Shown here piece after piece: positions 1-8,141 of a DNA stretch of 64,000 nt. The stretch spans positions 94,601 to 158,600 of the forward strand of contig CAMCVK010000008.1 of the NCBI GenBank assembly GCA_945881865.1, given 5' to 3'. The stretch is from Fimbriimonas ginsengisoli Gsoil 348 (GTDB lineage: Bacteria > Armatimonadota > Fimbriimonadia > Fimbriimonadales > Fimbriimonadaceae). How positions within the stretch are numbered: the first letter of the stretch is position 1; every line of letters begins with the position of its first letter. The position numbers and the translations under genes are program-made. The notes under the pieces were generated by a model, which was not told where the DNA came from, made no database searches, and was given only the letters and a program-made list of their open reading frames with translations.

Positions 1-194
1 GGCCGACGAACCTGGTAGCGCATTTTGACCACGCTTGGCGCACGGAAGGTACCACCCGCCGTGTGGATCGGCTCTAGGCGATGCTCCAGAACCTCCACCT
101 TTCCCAAGAACATGAGGCTCATTGCCCTTCGCAACGAACAGACGTTTAGCGGCTCATAGTTACTATTCAGGACCAAGACTTCATGCGATGCCAT
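1..194 (-). CDS. HNH endonuclease family protein, N-terminal part (cut by window edge)
   Basis: The reverse strand reads from an ATG at 194 off the window edge without a stop. The first 64 residues run MASHEVLVLNSNYEPLNVCS and on through a segment ending in FLGKVEVLEH. This 'VLVLN.sYePLnvcs.rRA..Ll..GKaevle' pattern is the typical N-terminus of small bacterial HNH endonucleases, whose HNH motif would lie in the missing part. A good ribosome site (GAGGAG, 7 nt before the ATG) supports the start. The substrate cannot be inferred; these proteins are often housekeeping or orphan nucleases. Confidence 0.75.
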   Translation of the reverse strand, partial: MASHEVLVLNSNYEPLNVCSLRRAMSLMFLGKVEVLEHRLEPIHTAGGTFRAPSVVKMRYQVRR

Positions 195-255
195 TCTGAA
201 TTCTCCTCTTCGATGGGATAGGTAGATTCATCGCCTGCTCTATGCCACCGGGCAC

Positions 256-286
256 AAAAATGGCCCGTGCACAAACGCGCACGAGC
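256..286 (-). terminator. Possible intrinsic terminator on the minus strand
   Basis: On the minus strand an 8-bp stem with one mismatch (GCTCGTGC / GCACGGGC, 8-nt loop) spans 286-263 and is followed by CA and five T residues at 260-256. It lies between the end of the PAP2 gene and the start of the HNH gene, so it could end the upstream leftward transcript. I see nothing else convincing in 195-455. Confidence 0.4.
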
Positions 287-455
287 CTCTTTGGCACAGC
301 ATATCGGAAGGCACGTATTATGGTGTCCCCCAATTTTGGAGTCCACCGAACGCGTATGCGGTGCACCGATTCGAATGCGATCATCTACGTAGGAGTTTAT
401 ACGGAGATCGGCCCATTGTTGCACCTTAATTCTCCGATGGAAGATTATCGGAATG

Positions 456-995
456 TTAAGAAGACGCTGTCTTTGGCGAGCGACCAAGCATGAAATAGTA
501 GACGATCGCGCCAGCAAGCAGTCCGCAGAAGACTCCACCGATCACATCCGACGGCCAGTGAACGCCACGATAGATTCGACTTACTCCGACGCACGCGGCC
601 GCGACGGCGAGCAGCCACCCCCACTTTACGTTTTTGGTCCCCCACGTCATCAAAATCACGATGGTCGCAACGCCAAAGGACGTCGCCGTATGCCCGCTCG
701 GGAAGCTGGAAAACATGAACGCCTCCTCGCGGATCGTGAATTGCATGTGGCTCGGCCGCTCGCGTGGAACCGTGGCCTTGAGACCCTGCGCCAGCGGCAA
801 ACCGGCAATCGCCACCGAGGCGATGATCGGCCACGTGAAGCTCTTTGTTTTTAAAACGAAGTGCGAGAGCACCGTCAGCGCCACCTGCACGTAACCCAAG
901 CCGACCGAACTCCAAAACAAAAAGAAGAGATCGCCGAAGGCAGAGCGGCTGCCGACGTTGATCAGGCGAAAGACCTCTAGGTCGAACGGATACAC
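456..995 (-). CDS. PAP2 superfamily membrane phosphatase
   Basis: A 179-residue membrane protein with the three PAP2 (type 2 phosphatidic acid phosphatase) motifs in order: KATVPRERP at about 73-81, PSGH at 99-102, and SR followed by RGVHWPSD at about 139-150. These supply the phosphate-binding Lys/Arg, the general-acid His and the nucleophilic His of the family. Five or six hydrophobic segments place it in the inner membrane, where relatives dephosphorylate lipid phosphates such as undecaprenyl pyrophosphate or phosphatidylglycerophosphate. The exact substrate cannot be read from sequence. It starts 5 bp after the stop of the anti-sigma-like gene, so the two are probably co-transcribed. Confidence 0.85.
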   Translation of the reverse strand: MYPFDLEVFRLINVGSRSAFGDLFFLFWSSVGLGYVQVALTVLSHFVLKTKSFTWPIIASVAIAGLPLAQGLKATVPRERPSHMQFTIREEAFMFSSFPSGHTATSFGVATIVILMTWGTKNVKWGWLLAVAAACVGVSRIYRGVHWPSDVIGGVFCGLLAGAIVYYFMLGRSPKTASS

Positions 996-1000
996 CGGGG

Positions 1001-2230
1001 TTACTGGCCCCCGCCGTTGTTGGCTCTGTTACCCGGCGCTGGGCTACTTTGCGCGGGGGCTGCGCCCTGAAGAATCACGGTGATCAGCCGTTTTGAGTTA
1101 GCTGCCGAGCGACGCTGGGCGGCTTCGAGCGCCTTCTGAACCGATTCGATCTCCGCATCGACTTCCTTCACCGGTTTCGCATCCGCGTAAAACTGCTCCA
1201 GAAGGATGCCCCGCTGCTTCTGGAGTGCATCCAGTCTGGCGGAGAGGCTCCGAGCGTCGTTCCCGACGGTGGACGATGCGTCGGCAGCAATGTTCTGGTT
1301 GCCGGCCGCTTTTCTTGCAGCGCTTTCTTGTGCGGTTGCGGGGGCTGAGCCCGCCCCGCCAAATCCTCCGGCGCCTCCGCCGAGTGCGGTACCTGCCTGG
1401 GTGGGAGGTGTACTCGACCTAAGGGCCACTTTCGCGGCCGGATCGTCCGTCACTGGCTTCACCGTTCCGGAAGGTCCAACAAGATTCCGCAGACGCTGCA
1501 GGAGGGCTTCGGACATCTCCGGGTCGGCAGAGATCGTGAGCGTCTTGGTTTTCACTCCCCCGTTCGATAGTTCGGCGGACGCCATCACGGTCGCGCCCGC
1601 TTCCTTCACCGCCACACGCACGGCTTTCTCCTGAGCGGCAACGTCCCCGGTGACGGCTGGGCCAACGGGCCCGGCCATCGGCTCAAGGTCGAAGTTCATC
1701 GGCGGAACCGTGCCGGCGGAAGCCGTACCCGGGAGCGGTGAAACCGTTACCGGCGGAACTGATATCGGCCCGCCCGGACCGGCGCCGGCTCTCGAATCTG
1801 CTGTCACAGGGGGCGACGTCGTTGGCGCTTCCGGCGGCCCGCTGTATGTTTGTGCGGCGGTTGATTTCGACTTCACTATCGGCAGAGGCTCAGCGGCAGA
1901 CTCCACTGCCATTTTTGCGGCGTCGCTCACAGCGGCAACAGCGCTCTTTGAGCCTTCCATGGCAACGAAGTCATTTTTATTGAAGTAGGCCGGCACGAAT
2001 ACGACCGCCGTGATGGCCGCCGCAAGGCAAACCCGCACCGTCCAAACCCGAAAATTGTTCCAAAAACTCACCTTCGGCGAGTCGGTCGCCAACGCAATGA
2101 GCGTCTGCTCCATTCCCAAAACTTGGGCTCGCTTTACCTCGGTGTTCAGCACGGAGGACAGACTTCGAAGCTGGGACACTTCGGTGCGCAACTCCTCGCT
2201 TTTGGCGAGAGCGTCGTCGATCTCATGCAT
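1001..2230 (-). CDS. Anti-sigma-factor-like membrane protein with a DUF4349-like C-terminal region
   Basis: From the first ATG this is a 409-residue protein: an acidic cytoplasmic N-terminus, one membrane helix near residues 65-85 (VCLAAAITAVVFVPAYF), a long Pro/Ser/Thr/Gly linker, and a C-terminal coiled segment (SARLDALQKQRGILLEQF to about LITVILQ) that resembles DUF4349. The reading frame stays open upstream to 2290 and encodes NDLREDLKAYLDGELSPAR, the usual start of an anti-sigma domain. Translation therefore probably begins near the sigma gene's stop, but no ATG, GTG or TTG exists there (an ATA at 2290 and a CTG at 2281 do). No zinc-binding Cys/His are visible. Its place right after an ECF sigma gene suggests it tethers and inhibits that sigma factor. 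Confidence 0.65.
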   Translation of the reverse strand: MHEIDDALAKSEELRTEVSQLRSLSSVLNTEVKRAQVLGMEQTLIALATDSPKVSFWNNFRVWTVRVCLAAAITAVVFVPAYFNKNDFVAMEGSKSAVAAVSDAAKMAVESAAEPLPIVKSKSTAAQTYSGPPEAPTTSPPVTADSRAGAGPGGPISVPPVTVSPLPGTASAGTVPPMNFDLEPMAGPVGPAVTGDVAAQEKAVRVAVKEAGATVMASAELSNGGVKTKTLTISADPEMSEALLQRLRNLVGPSGTVKPVTDDPAAKVALRSSTPPTQAGTALGGGAGGFGGAGSAPATAQESAARKAAGNQNIAADASSTVGNDARSLSARLDALQKQRGILLEQFYADAKPVKEVDAEIESVQKALEAAQRRSAANSKRLITVILQGAAPAQSSPAPGNRANNGGGQ

Positions 2231-2286
2231 TCTCGCCGGCGATAACTCGCCGTCTAGGTACGCCTTTAGGTCCTCGCGCAGATCGT

Positions 2287-2775
2287 TTATAGGGCCACTT
2301 CTCCTTCCAGGAGGCTTTCGGCTCCGAGTTCGCGCCGAAGATGCAGAAAAGCATGGTGCAAACGAGACTTCACCGTTCCAGAAGGAATGCCCAAAATCAC
2401 GGCCGCTTCATCGTAGGTTAAGCCCTCGATTTCTCGTAGCATAACGACTTCACGGTGCTCAGCGCTCAGCTTCCCAATCGCCGTTTGGAGAAGCTGCCGG
2501 TCGATCCATCCCGAGTCGGGCGCTGGCACGGCCGGTTCCTCAGAGATTTCCAGCGACACCGCCCCAATCCGGCGCTGTCGCACCGTGCGTCGGCACTCGT
2601 TAAAGGCAATTCCAAATAGCCAAGTCTGCAATTTTGATTCTCTTCGATACTTCGGAAGGGCTTTCTGCGCGGTGAGAAACGTATCTTGCGCCACGTCGGC
2701 CGCCCACTCGACGCCAACTCGCCGAACACAAAATCGGTAAACCGACTCGTAGTGGGTTCGGGCGATGTGGGCCAT
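2287..2775 (-). CDS. ECF RNA polymerase sigma factor (sigma-70 family)
   Basis: A 162-residue ECF sigma factor. Region 2 is seen in YESVYRFCVRRVG, AADVAQDTFLTA and LQTWLFGIAFNECR. Region 4 is the helix-turn-helix around HREVVMLREIEGLTYDEAA and IPSGTVKSRLHHAFLHLR. I chose the ATG at 2775 because GAGGA lies about 8 nt upstream; an ATG at 2802 is also possible. A longer reading frame to 2967 would overlap the gene upstream and has no family similarity. It overlaps the reading frame of the anti-sigma-like gene downstream, so the two should be translated together. Confidence 0.85.
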   Translation of the reverse strand: MAHIARTHYESVYRFCVRRVGVEWAADVAQDTFLTAQKALPKYRRESKLQTWLFGIAFNECRRTVRQRRIGAVSLEISEEPAVPAPDSGWIDRQLLQTAIGKLSAEHREVVMLREIEGLTYDEAAVILGIPSGTVKSRLHHAFLHLRRELGAESLLEGEVAL

Positions 2776-2879
2776 GGTGAGTTCCTCGGCTTCCCCGTCC
2801 ATCCGATTGTCAGAAGATAAGTGCACGGCGGTGACGTAAACGTTCAACGGCTGAACGAAGTTACGAAGACAATTATGAG

Positions 2880-3755
2880 TTAGCGAAGCCCCAGCGCAAC
2901 CAGCAGATCGGAATCTGGGCTCCAATCCTTGATGAATCGGCCTTTCGTCCCAACATCCACCGTCCACGGAATGCTAAAGCCAACCATGGCCTCCCGCACC
3001 GCCCGGACGTAGGCGAGCCGCGCCGTACGGTTCGCGCCGAGGTCGCCGGAGAACCCAAGGCAGACCACCGGTACCCGGTTCCGCTTCCGCCAAGCATCCA
3101 CTTGCGCCACCTGAAGACGAATTTTCTCCGCGTCCCAACGTTCCCGCCCGTACTGAACGATCTCCAGTTTTTCGGCATCCGTCGCGTCCGGGAGGAGGCC
3201 GGCGACGAGCTTTGGTGAGGAAGGAAACGGCAGCTTGCTGAATACCGATTTTTCTTCTACCGGCGCGGTGAGGCGTTCCGGCGAGGCGAACCGAAAACCG
3301 TGCACCAAGTTGGCTTCTCCTCTCGGTCGGCTGTCTTGGGTCGGCAAAGACCCGTCTGCGAGGCCAACGATGAATGTGTGGGTCGGCAGTTCCATCCGGG
3401 CATCGGCGAGGAGCCGCCAGAACTCAGCCATCTTTTCTGGATCCGTGGGGCAATTGAATTCTGGAAAAACCCAATCCGGGTTGCTGCCTCGCAGCACGCT
3501 CGCCTCTTCCGGCTCGAGCCGAAAACGAACGGAAAGTTGCCGCTGGCGAAATCTCTCAAGCAGTTTGGTGAGCTCGCCGGCCTCGCCAGACAAACCCACG
3601 CTCTTGAATCCGCTCTTTTGAATCGAATCCAGCAAGGCATCTTCCGAGTTCAGCGTGACGGCCGGGGACGAAAGGGCCAAATTCATCCGATCAAGGCGGG
3701 CGGGCGGGACGCGGGACTGCGCTAGGACCCAACCGATTGCGACCAATGCCAGCAC
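2880..3755 (-). CDS. GH5 (cellulase-family) barrel-like protein lacking apparent catalytic residues
   Basis: A 291-residue protein with a GTG start and an N-terminal hydrophobic segment (LALVAIGWVLAQ), so probably exported or anchored. Several blocks follow the order of GH5 endoglucanases: DPEKMAEFWRLLAD (about 105-118), NLVHGFRFASPE (149-160), LPFPSSPKLV (175-184), YGRERWDAEKI (202-212), AWRKRNRVPVVCLGFSG (221-237) and YVRAVREAMVGFSIPW (249-264). In active GH5 enzymes the acid/base sits in an NEP motif and the nucleophile in a GEFG motif. Here the matching spots read VGLADGS and LGFSG, so both glutamates seem lost. It may be a carbohydrate-binding pseudoenzyme. The GH5 link is by eye and needs a profile search. 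Confidence 0.55.
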   Translation of the reverse strand: MLALVAIGWVLAQSRVPPARLDRMNLALSSPAVTLNSEDALLDSIQKSGFKSVGLSGEAGELTKLLERFRQRQLSVRFRLEPEEASVLRGSNPDWVFPEFNCPTDPEKMAEFWRLLADARMELPTHTFIVGLADGSLPTQDSRPRGEANLVHGFRFASPERLTAPVEEKSVFSKLPFPSSPKLVAGLLPDATDAEKLEIVQYGRERWDAEKIRLQVAQVDAWRKRNRVPVVCLGFSGDLGANRTARLAYVRAVREAMVGFSIPWTVDVGTKGRFIKDWSPDSDLLVALGLR

Positions 3756-3798
3756 CCCGCAAGGTTACCGTGGGCAGATTCGGTGAGATAATAAGGTC

Positions 3799-4101
3799 AT
3801 GGATGCAGCACCCACCGATTGGCTTGCGGCCGGTGGGGCATTCACGATGATCTTCATCCAGACTATCGTGTGCGCAGCGGTCGGCGCGTTTGCCGCGTTC
3901 CGAGTGGGTGCTGCCACAAACGCCGAAGCCGATGGCTGCCTGCTCGCGATTACCAATATCATCTTAGCAATTGTCGGAGCCGGGATCGGCTACTTCGTCG
4001 CGCCGTATCCGATGTTCGTTTTTACCGCGATGCTTGGCTCGGCGGCCCTTCCGAGCATCGCCACCGCCATCTTGGCGAAGCGTATGCGAAAGGGCCGTTA
4101 G
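3799..4101 (+). CDS. Small three-helix membrane protein, function unknown
   Basis: A 100-residue protein made almost wholly of hydrophobic segments: about 15-37 (MIFIQTIVCAAVGAFAAF), 48-67 (LLAITNIILAIVGAGIGYFV) and 70-92 (MFVFTAMLGSAALPSIATAI), ending in a basic KRMRKGR tail. I do not recognise a family. It sits alone, divergent from the GH5-like gene and converging on metY. Confidence 0.6.
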   Translation: MDAAPTDWLAAGGAFTMIFIQTIVCAAVGAFAAFRVGAATNAEADGCLLAITNIILAIVGAGIGYFVAPYPMFVFTAMLGSAALPSIATAILAKRMRKGR

Positions 4102-4108
4102 GAGAGTC

Positions 4109-5416
4109 TTACTGGCTCGCGCGCAGCGCCTGGTCGAGGTCGGCCAGGATGTCGTTGCCGTTTTCGATACCAATCGAAAGCCGCACGAAGTCGGGCGAAA
4201 CCCCCGCCGAAAGCTGCTCGGCCTCGGTGAGCTGCTGATGCGTAGTGCTTGCCGGATGAATTACCAGCGACTTCGCATCGCCGATGTTGGCAACGTGCGA
4301 GAAGATCTGAAGCGAATCAATGAACTTGATCGCCGCCGGCTTGCCGCCCTTAATGCCAAACCCGAGAAGCGCGCCGTACAGGCCGCGGTGGAAGTACTTC
4401 TTCGCCTCGTCGTGGTTCGCGGTGCCTGGCAGACCCGGGTAGTTCACCCAGGAAACGAGCGGGTGCGAGCTCAAGAACTCCGCAACGCGCAGGGCGTTCT
4501 CCGAGTGTCGCTCCATGCGAAGGTGTAGCGTTTCGAGCCCTTGCGTCAGCAGGAAGCTGTTGAATGGGCTGAGCGCGGCACCGGTGTCGCGAAGTCCCTG
4601 AACTCGCGCTTTCAAGCCGAACGCCACGTTCCCCAGACCCGGAAAATTGCCGAAGACTTCCCAGAATTTCAGGCCGTGGTAACTCGGGTCCGGCCCGGTG
4701 AAGTTCGCAAAGCGGCCGGAGCCGTAATCGAAGTTCCCACCGTCGACCAAAACACCGCCAATGGTGGTTCCGTGGCCGCCAATGAATTTCGTCGCGGAGT
4801 GCACGATCACGTTTGCGCCGTGCTCGAACGGCTTCATCAAGAACGGGGTGGCCGAGGTGTTGTCGATGACGAGTGGGACGTGGTGGGCCTGCGCGATCTT
4901 GCTAACCTGCTCGAACGGGAAGACATCCCACTTAGGGTTGCCGATGGTCTCACCAAAAATAAGGCGGGTCTTCTCGTTGATGTGCCGCTCGAAGTTGCTC
5001 GGGTCTGAAGGATCGACGAAGTGGACCTTGATGCCGTATTTCGGCAGCGTGTAGTGGAACAGGTTGTAGGTGCCGCCGTAGAGCGATGTGGACGAGATGA
5101 TTTCGTCGCCGACTTCGGCAAGGTTTGTGATCGCGAGAACTTCCGCCGCTTGGCCGCTTGCGGTCGCGACCGCGTGCGAGCCGCCTTCCAACTGGGCGAT
5201 TCGCGTCTCGAAGACCGCCGTCGTCGGGTTCATGATTCGGGTGTAGATGTTCCCGAACTCCTGAAGCGCAAACAGACGCGCCGCGTGCGCCGCGTCATCA
5301 AACACATAACTTGTCGTCTGATAGATGGGAACGGCGCGGGATTTCGTCGTCGGATCAACCGATTGCCCGCCGTGAAGGGCAAGGGTTTCAAAACTTTGGC
5401 GGATAGCGTCGCTCAT
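4109..5416 (-). CDS. metY: O-acetylhomoserine sulfhydrylase (aminocarboxypropyltransferase)
   Basis: A 435-residue PLP-dependent Cys/Met-metabolism enzyme, full length for MetY. It opens with [10 protein letters not shown] and [17 protein letters not shown], has YTRIMNPTT near 58-66, and carries the PLP lysine in [14 protein letters not shown] (Lys210). It makes homocysteine from O-acetylhomoserine and sulfide in the cytoplasm. The matching acetyltransferase gene metX lies at 38381-39448, so the direct sulfhydrylation route to methionine is complete in this window though split over two loci. An imperfect palindrome at 5482-5514 lies in its upstream region. Confidence 0.93.
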   Translation of the reverse strand: MSDAIRQSFETLALHGGQSVDPTTKSRAVPIYQTTSYVFDDAAHAARLFALQEFGNIYTRIMNPTTAVFETRIAQLEGGSHAVATASGQAAEVLAITNLAEVGDEIISSTSLYGGTYNLFHYTLPKYGIKVHFVDPSDPSNFERHINEKTRLIFGETIGNPKWDVFPFEQVSKIAQAHHVPLVIDNTSATPFLMKPFEHGANVIVHSATKFIGGHGTTIGGVLVDGGNFDYGSGRFANFTGPDPSYHGLKFWEVFGNFPGLGNVAFGLKARVQGLRDTGAALSPFNSFLLTQGLETLHLRMERHSENALRVAEFLSSHPLVSWVNYPGLPGTANHDEAKKYFHRGLYGALLGFGIKGGKPAAIKFIDSLQIFSHVANIGDAKSLVIHPASTTHQQLTEAEQLSAGVSPDFVRLSIGIENGNDILADLDQALRASQ

Positions 5417-5481
5417 AGCACTCTAGCTAACCACCTAACGCCGGCACTCTGCGGAAAACGGAAGGGCCTGAGGCAAACTGA

Positions 5482-5514
5482 CTCTAAATCAGAAGATGCA
5501 TCTGGTGATCAGAG
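5482..5514. promoter_or_regulatory. Imperfect palindrome between metY and a prepilin gene (possible operator)
   Basis: A 33-bp dyad runs from CTCT (5482-5485) to AGAG (5511-5514), with inner ATCA/TGAT arms and a perfect 10-bp core AGATGCATCT at 5494-5503. It lies 66 bp upstream of metY and 168 bp upstream of the prepilin, in the only long gap of this area (5417-5682). There is no T-run, so an operator for a dimeric regulator or a leader hairpin is likelier than a terminator. I could not match the metY leader to a known SAM riboswitch. Confidence 0.4.
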
Positions 5515-5682
5515 GGGAAAGCTTTCGATTTGGCGCGTCGAAGTCGCAAGATTCCTTGCATTTCGCGAAAATCGCCACAAATATCACAACATTCGGCAAT
5601 ATGACCATACAGATATCCAAAGTGTTTGATATGGTGTAGTGATCCGGCCATTTCCTCGTGAACTGATGCCGGTGGAGAAACT

Positions 5683-6690
5683 ATGCCTGTTCGAAATCAT
5701 TCAAAAAGCGGTTTTACGCTGATCGAACTTCTCGTCGTCATCGCGATCATCGCGATCCTTGCCGCCATCCTCTTCCCCGTTTTCGCCCAGGCGAAAGCTG
5801 CGGCTAAGAAGTCGGTCGCCCTTAGCAACACGAAGCAGAGCGGAACCGGCGTGCTTCTTTACGCGGGAGACAACGACGATACGTTCCCGCTGATGCACGC
5901 GATTGACTCGGTCACCGGCACCTACCTTCACACCGCAGGTACTTCGCCGTCCTACCGACTCCACTCGGTTCCGGCCGGCTGGGGCCCGAACGCCGCATTC
6001 CGAGACACCGACGCCGTCGCTTGGCACAACAGCGTGTTCCCGTACACCAAGAACTACGGCATCTTCACCGCTTCTGGGCTGAACACCTACACCGCAGGCT
6101 TCACCTATCCGGCAGGTTCAGAAGGGCTTCCGACCACCGGACTTAGCGCCAACGGCCTTCTCAACGGTTATCCGGCAACCGCTGTCGCGCGAAGCAGCCA
6201 GCTTCCGCTTCTGACGTGGGCTAACGGAAAAGAGGCTTACCGAGGCTACGGATACACGGCGGTTTACCTCCGCTGCAACATCGTAGGCACTCCTGGCAAT
6301 CCGGCACCGGCTTGCGTCTTCAACCCAGGCGGCGCCCCGCAGGCTGGCCTTCCGGAGCGAACCCGACAGGACACCTACGAGTTCACCTTCGTTCCTTCGA
6401 ACGACACCAGTTGGGTGTTCGGTGACGGTTGGATCGTAGTCCATGCCGACTCATCCGCTAAGTTCTTCAAGCAGCCGAAGTCCGGTCTAAACACGTCGTC
6501 GCGCACCATGCCTGGCTATGAGTACTCGACGATCGCGCAGGGCGCAACGATCGAGGGCGGCAACGTCTCGCTTCCGGCTCGCTGCGTCTCTGGCAGCTCG
6601 GCTCCGGCCTACCTCAGCTATTTCCGACCCGACTCCGAGTTCAACTATGCGCTCGGTGGCACTGCGGACCGACGCGCATGCAACCCGTAA
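5683..6690 (+). CDS. Prepilin-type (type IV pilin-like) secreted protein
   Basis: A 335-residue protein with a class III signal: a short basic leader, cleavage site G|F at residues 10-11, Glu at mature position 5, then the hydrophobic stretch LIELLVVIAIIAILAAILF followed by PVFAQAKAAAKK. This start is characteristic of Armatimonadota and Planctomycetes pseudopilins that assemble by the type II/IV machinery. The globular part is rich in Gly, Thr, Pro and aromatic residues. GGTGGAGAA ahead of the ATG is a good ribosome site. A paralogue with nearly the same N-terminus is at 11945-12733. Confidence 0.88.
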   Translation: MPVRNHSKSGFTLIELLVVIAIIAILAAILFPVFAQAKAAAKKSVALSNTKQSGTGVLLYAGDNDDTFPLMHAIDSVTGTYLHTAGTSPSYRLHSVPAGWGPNAAFRDTDAVAWHNSVFPYTKNYGIFTASGLNTYTAGFTYPAGSEGLPTTGLSANGLLNGYPATAVARSSQLPLLTWANGKEAYRGYGYTAVYLRCNIVGTPGNPAPACVFNPGGAPQAGLPERTRQDTYEFTFVPSNDTSWVFGDGWIVVHADSSAKFFKQPKSGLNTSSRTMPGYEYSTIAQGATIEGGNVSLPARCVSGSSAPAYLSYFRPDSEFNYALGGTADRRACNP

Positions 6691-6854
6691 GCAAGTGGTT
6701 CCTCGGCGCCCTGCTCTTGGGTCTCCTCCTCGCGGGTTGCGAGGGGGGAACTCCCGAGAATAAGGGCGACAAGGCTCCGGCGCCTGACGCCGCCGCCACG
6801 AAAGAAGCCGGTGCCGCCGCACAACCTGTGCGAGGCGGATCGGACTCGAACTAA
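6678..6854 (+). CDS. Micro-lipoprotein, 58 residues
   Basis: An ATG inside the last codons of the prepilin gene (13-bp overlap) opens a 58-residue frame. It begins MQPVSKWFLGALLLGLLLAG and has a textbook lipobox LLAGC with Cys21, followed by a short hydrophilic Ala/Pro/Lys/Gly tail. It would be lipid-modified and anchored on the membrane. The overlap implies translational coupling to the pilin. It ends directly before two strong hairpins. The family is not recognised. Confidence 0.65.
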   Translation: MQPVSKWFLGALLLGLLLAGCEGGTPENKGDKAPAPDAAATKEAGAAAQPVRGGSDSN

Positions 6855-6879
6855 CTGTAGGCGTAACTCACGCCTACAG
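6855..6879 (+). terminator. Perfect 10-bp hairpin after the lipoprotein gene
   Basis: CTGTAGGCGT and ACGCCTACAG form a perfect 10-bp stem with the 5-nt loop AACTC, starting at the base after the lipoprotein stop codon. No T-run follows. It is the first of two adjacent hairpins; alone it could be a 3' stabiliser or part of a tandem terminator. Confidence 0.5.
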
Positions 6880-6885
6880 TCGATT

Positions 6886-6910
6886 GGGGAGGCAGCATTG
6901 CTGCCTCCCC
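6886..6910 (+). terminator. Perfect 11-bp GC-rich hairpin before pgk
   Basis: GGGGAGGCAGC and GCTGCCTCCCC make a perfect 11-bp stem with a 3-nt ATT loop, followed within about ten bases by a short T stretch (CGTTTTCG). It probably terminates the prepilin/lipoprotein transcript ahead of pgk, 55 bp downstream. It could also act in the pgk leader. Confidence 0.6.
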
Positions 6911-6965
6911 ATCTATCGTTTTCGCCCGCCGGAGTAGCGACAAGGCGAAAGGTAATCTTGGCGCG

Positions 6966-8141
6966 ATGTCGCTCAACAAGAAAACGATTGACCAACTCGA
7001 CGCTTCCGGCAAGCGCGTTCTCGTTCGATGCGATTTCAACGTTCCGCTAGAGAACGGCGTCATCACCGATGACCGCCGAATCGAAGGCGCTCTGCCCACC
7101 ATCAAGCGGTTGATTGAGCAAGGGGCCGTTGTCATCCTGGCGAGCCACTTGGGTCGGCCGAAAGGCATCACCCCCGAATTCTCCTTGGCCCCGGTTGCGG
7201 CCCGATTGACCGAACTGCTGGGCAAAGATGTCCCGCTCCTCCCAGATTGCGTCGGCCCCGAAGTGGAGGCCGCTATCTCCGCCGCAAAGCCCGGCGATGT
7301 GCTTCTTCTTGAGAACGTCCGGTTCCACCCCGAAGAAGAAAAGAATGACCCGGCGTTCGCGGCTCAGCTTGCTGCGCTTGCCGACGTGTTTGTGAACGAC
7401 GCCTTTGGCACCGCCCACCGGGCCCACGCCAGTACTGAAGGCGTGGCCCGTCTACTTCCCGCCTACGCCGGATATCTCATCCAGAAGGAGATTGAGCATC
7501 TCGGAGTCGTCGTCGAAAACCCAGCTCGGCCGTTCGTCGCGATTATGGGCGGAAGCAAGGTCAAGGACAAGATCGCCCTCATCGACAACCTCCTGCCGAA
7601 GGTCGACAAGCTCTTAGTCGGTGGAGGCATGACCTACACCTTTTTGAAAGCCCAAGGACTCGAGATCGGCAAATCCATCCTGGATGCGACCAGCATCGAC
7701 TACGCCGCTCAGCTTTTGCGAGACCACGCCGACAAGATCGTGCTTCCGACCGACGTCGTGATTTCGGATAAGTTCGCCGAAGACGCGGTAACGAACGTTG
7801 TCTCGGTATACGAGATTCCGGCAGATCAGGAAGGGCTTGACATCGGCCCGGAGACCAGCGCGCATTTTGCGGCGATCATCAAGACCGCCGGAACCGTTCT
7901 GTGGAACGGCCCGGTCGGCGTTTTTGAACTTACGCCGTTCATGGCCGGCACGCGCGCCGTTGCCGAAGCGATGGCGGAAAGCAACGGCGTTACGATCGTG
8001 GGCGGCGGGGATTCGGCGGCGGCAGTCGAGAAGTTCGGCCTCGCCGATAAAATGACCCACGTGAGCACCGGCGGCGGCGCTAGCCTAGAGTTTTTGGAAG
8101 GAAAGACGCTGCCGGGAATCGCGGCGTTGCTCGATGCCTGA
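6966..8141 (+). CDS. pgk: Phosphoglycerate kinase
   Basis: A full-length (391-residue) glycolytic kinase transferring phosphate from 1,3-bisphosphoglycerate to ADP. It has the signature RVLVRCDFNVPL (about 18-29), the substrate-binding LASHLGRPKG, the hinge-region LLENVRFHPEEEKND, and near the C-terminus the nucleotide-binding GGGDSAAAVEKFG and STGGGASLEFLEG. Its stop codon overlaps the next start (TGATG), so the NodB-like gene is translationally coupled to it. Confidence 0.97.
   Translation: MSLNKKTIDQLDASGKRVLVRCDFNVPLENGVITDDRRIEGALPTIKRLIEQGAVVILASHLGRPKGITPEFSLAPVAARLTELLGKDVPLLPDCVGPEVEAAISAAKPGDVLLLENVRFHPEEEKNDPAFAAQLAALADVFVNDAFGTAHRAHASTEGVARLLPAYAGYLIQKEIEHLGVVVENPARPFVAIMGGSKVKDKIALIDNLLPKVDKLLVGGGMTYTFLKAQGLEIGKSILDATSIDYAAQLLRDHADKIVLPTDVVISDKFAEDAVTNVVSVYEIPADQEGLDIGPETSAHFAAIIKTAGTVLWNGPVGVFELTPFMAGTRAVAEAMAESNGVTIVGGGDSAAAVEKFGLADKMTHVSTGGGASLEFLEGKTLPGIAALLDA

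Noticed and set aside
242..493. An 83-codon plus-strand frame between the HNH and PAP2 genes
   Set aside because: No ribosome site or recognisable motif, and its end runs into the PAP2 gene on the other strand.
5417..5560. Possible SAM riboswitch in the metY leader
   Set aside because: The leader has a dyad but not the conserved SAM-I or SAM-II core sequences I know; a covariance-model search would settle it.
5021..5629. A 202-codon open frame antisense to metY
   Set aside because: metY is unmistakable on the other strand; the frame is Arg/Val-rich as expected of a GC-rich shadow, with no family resemblance.
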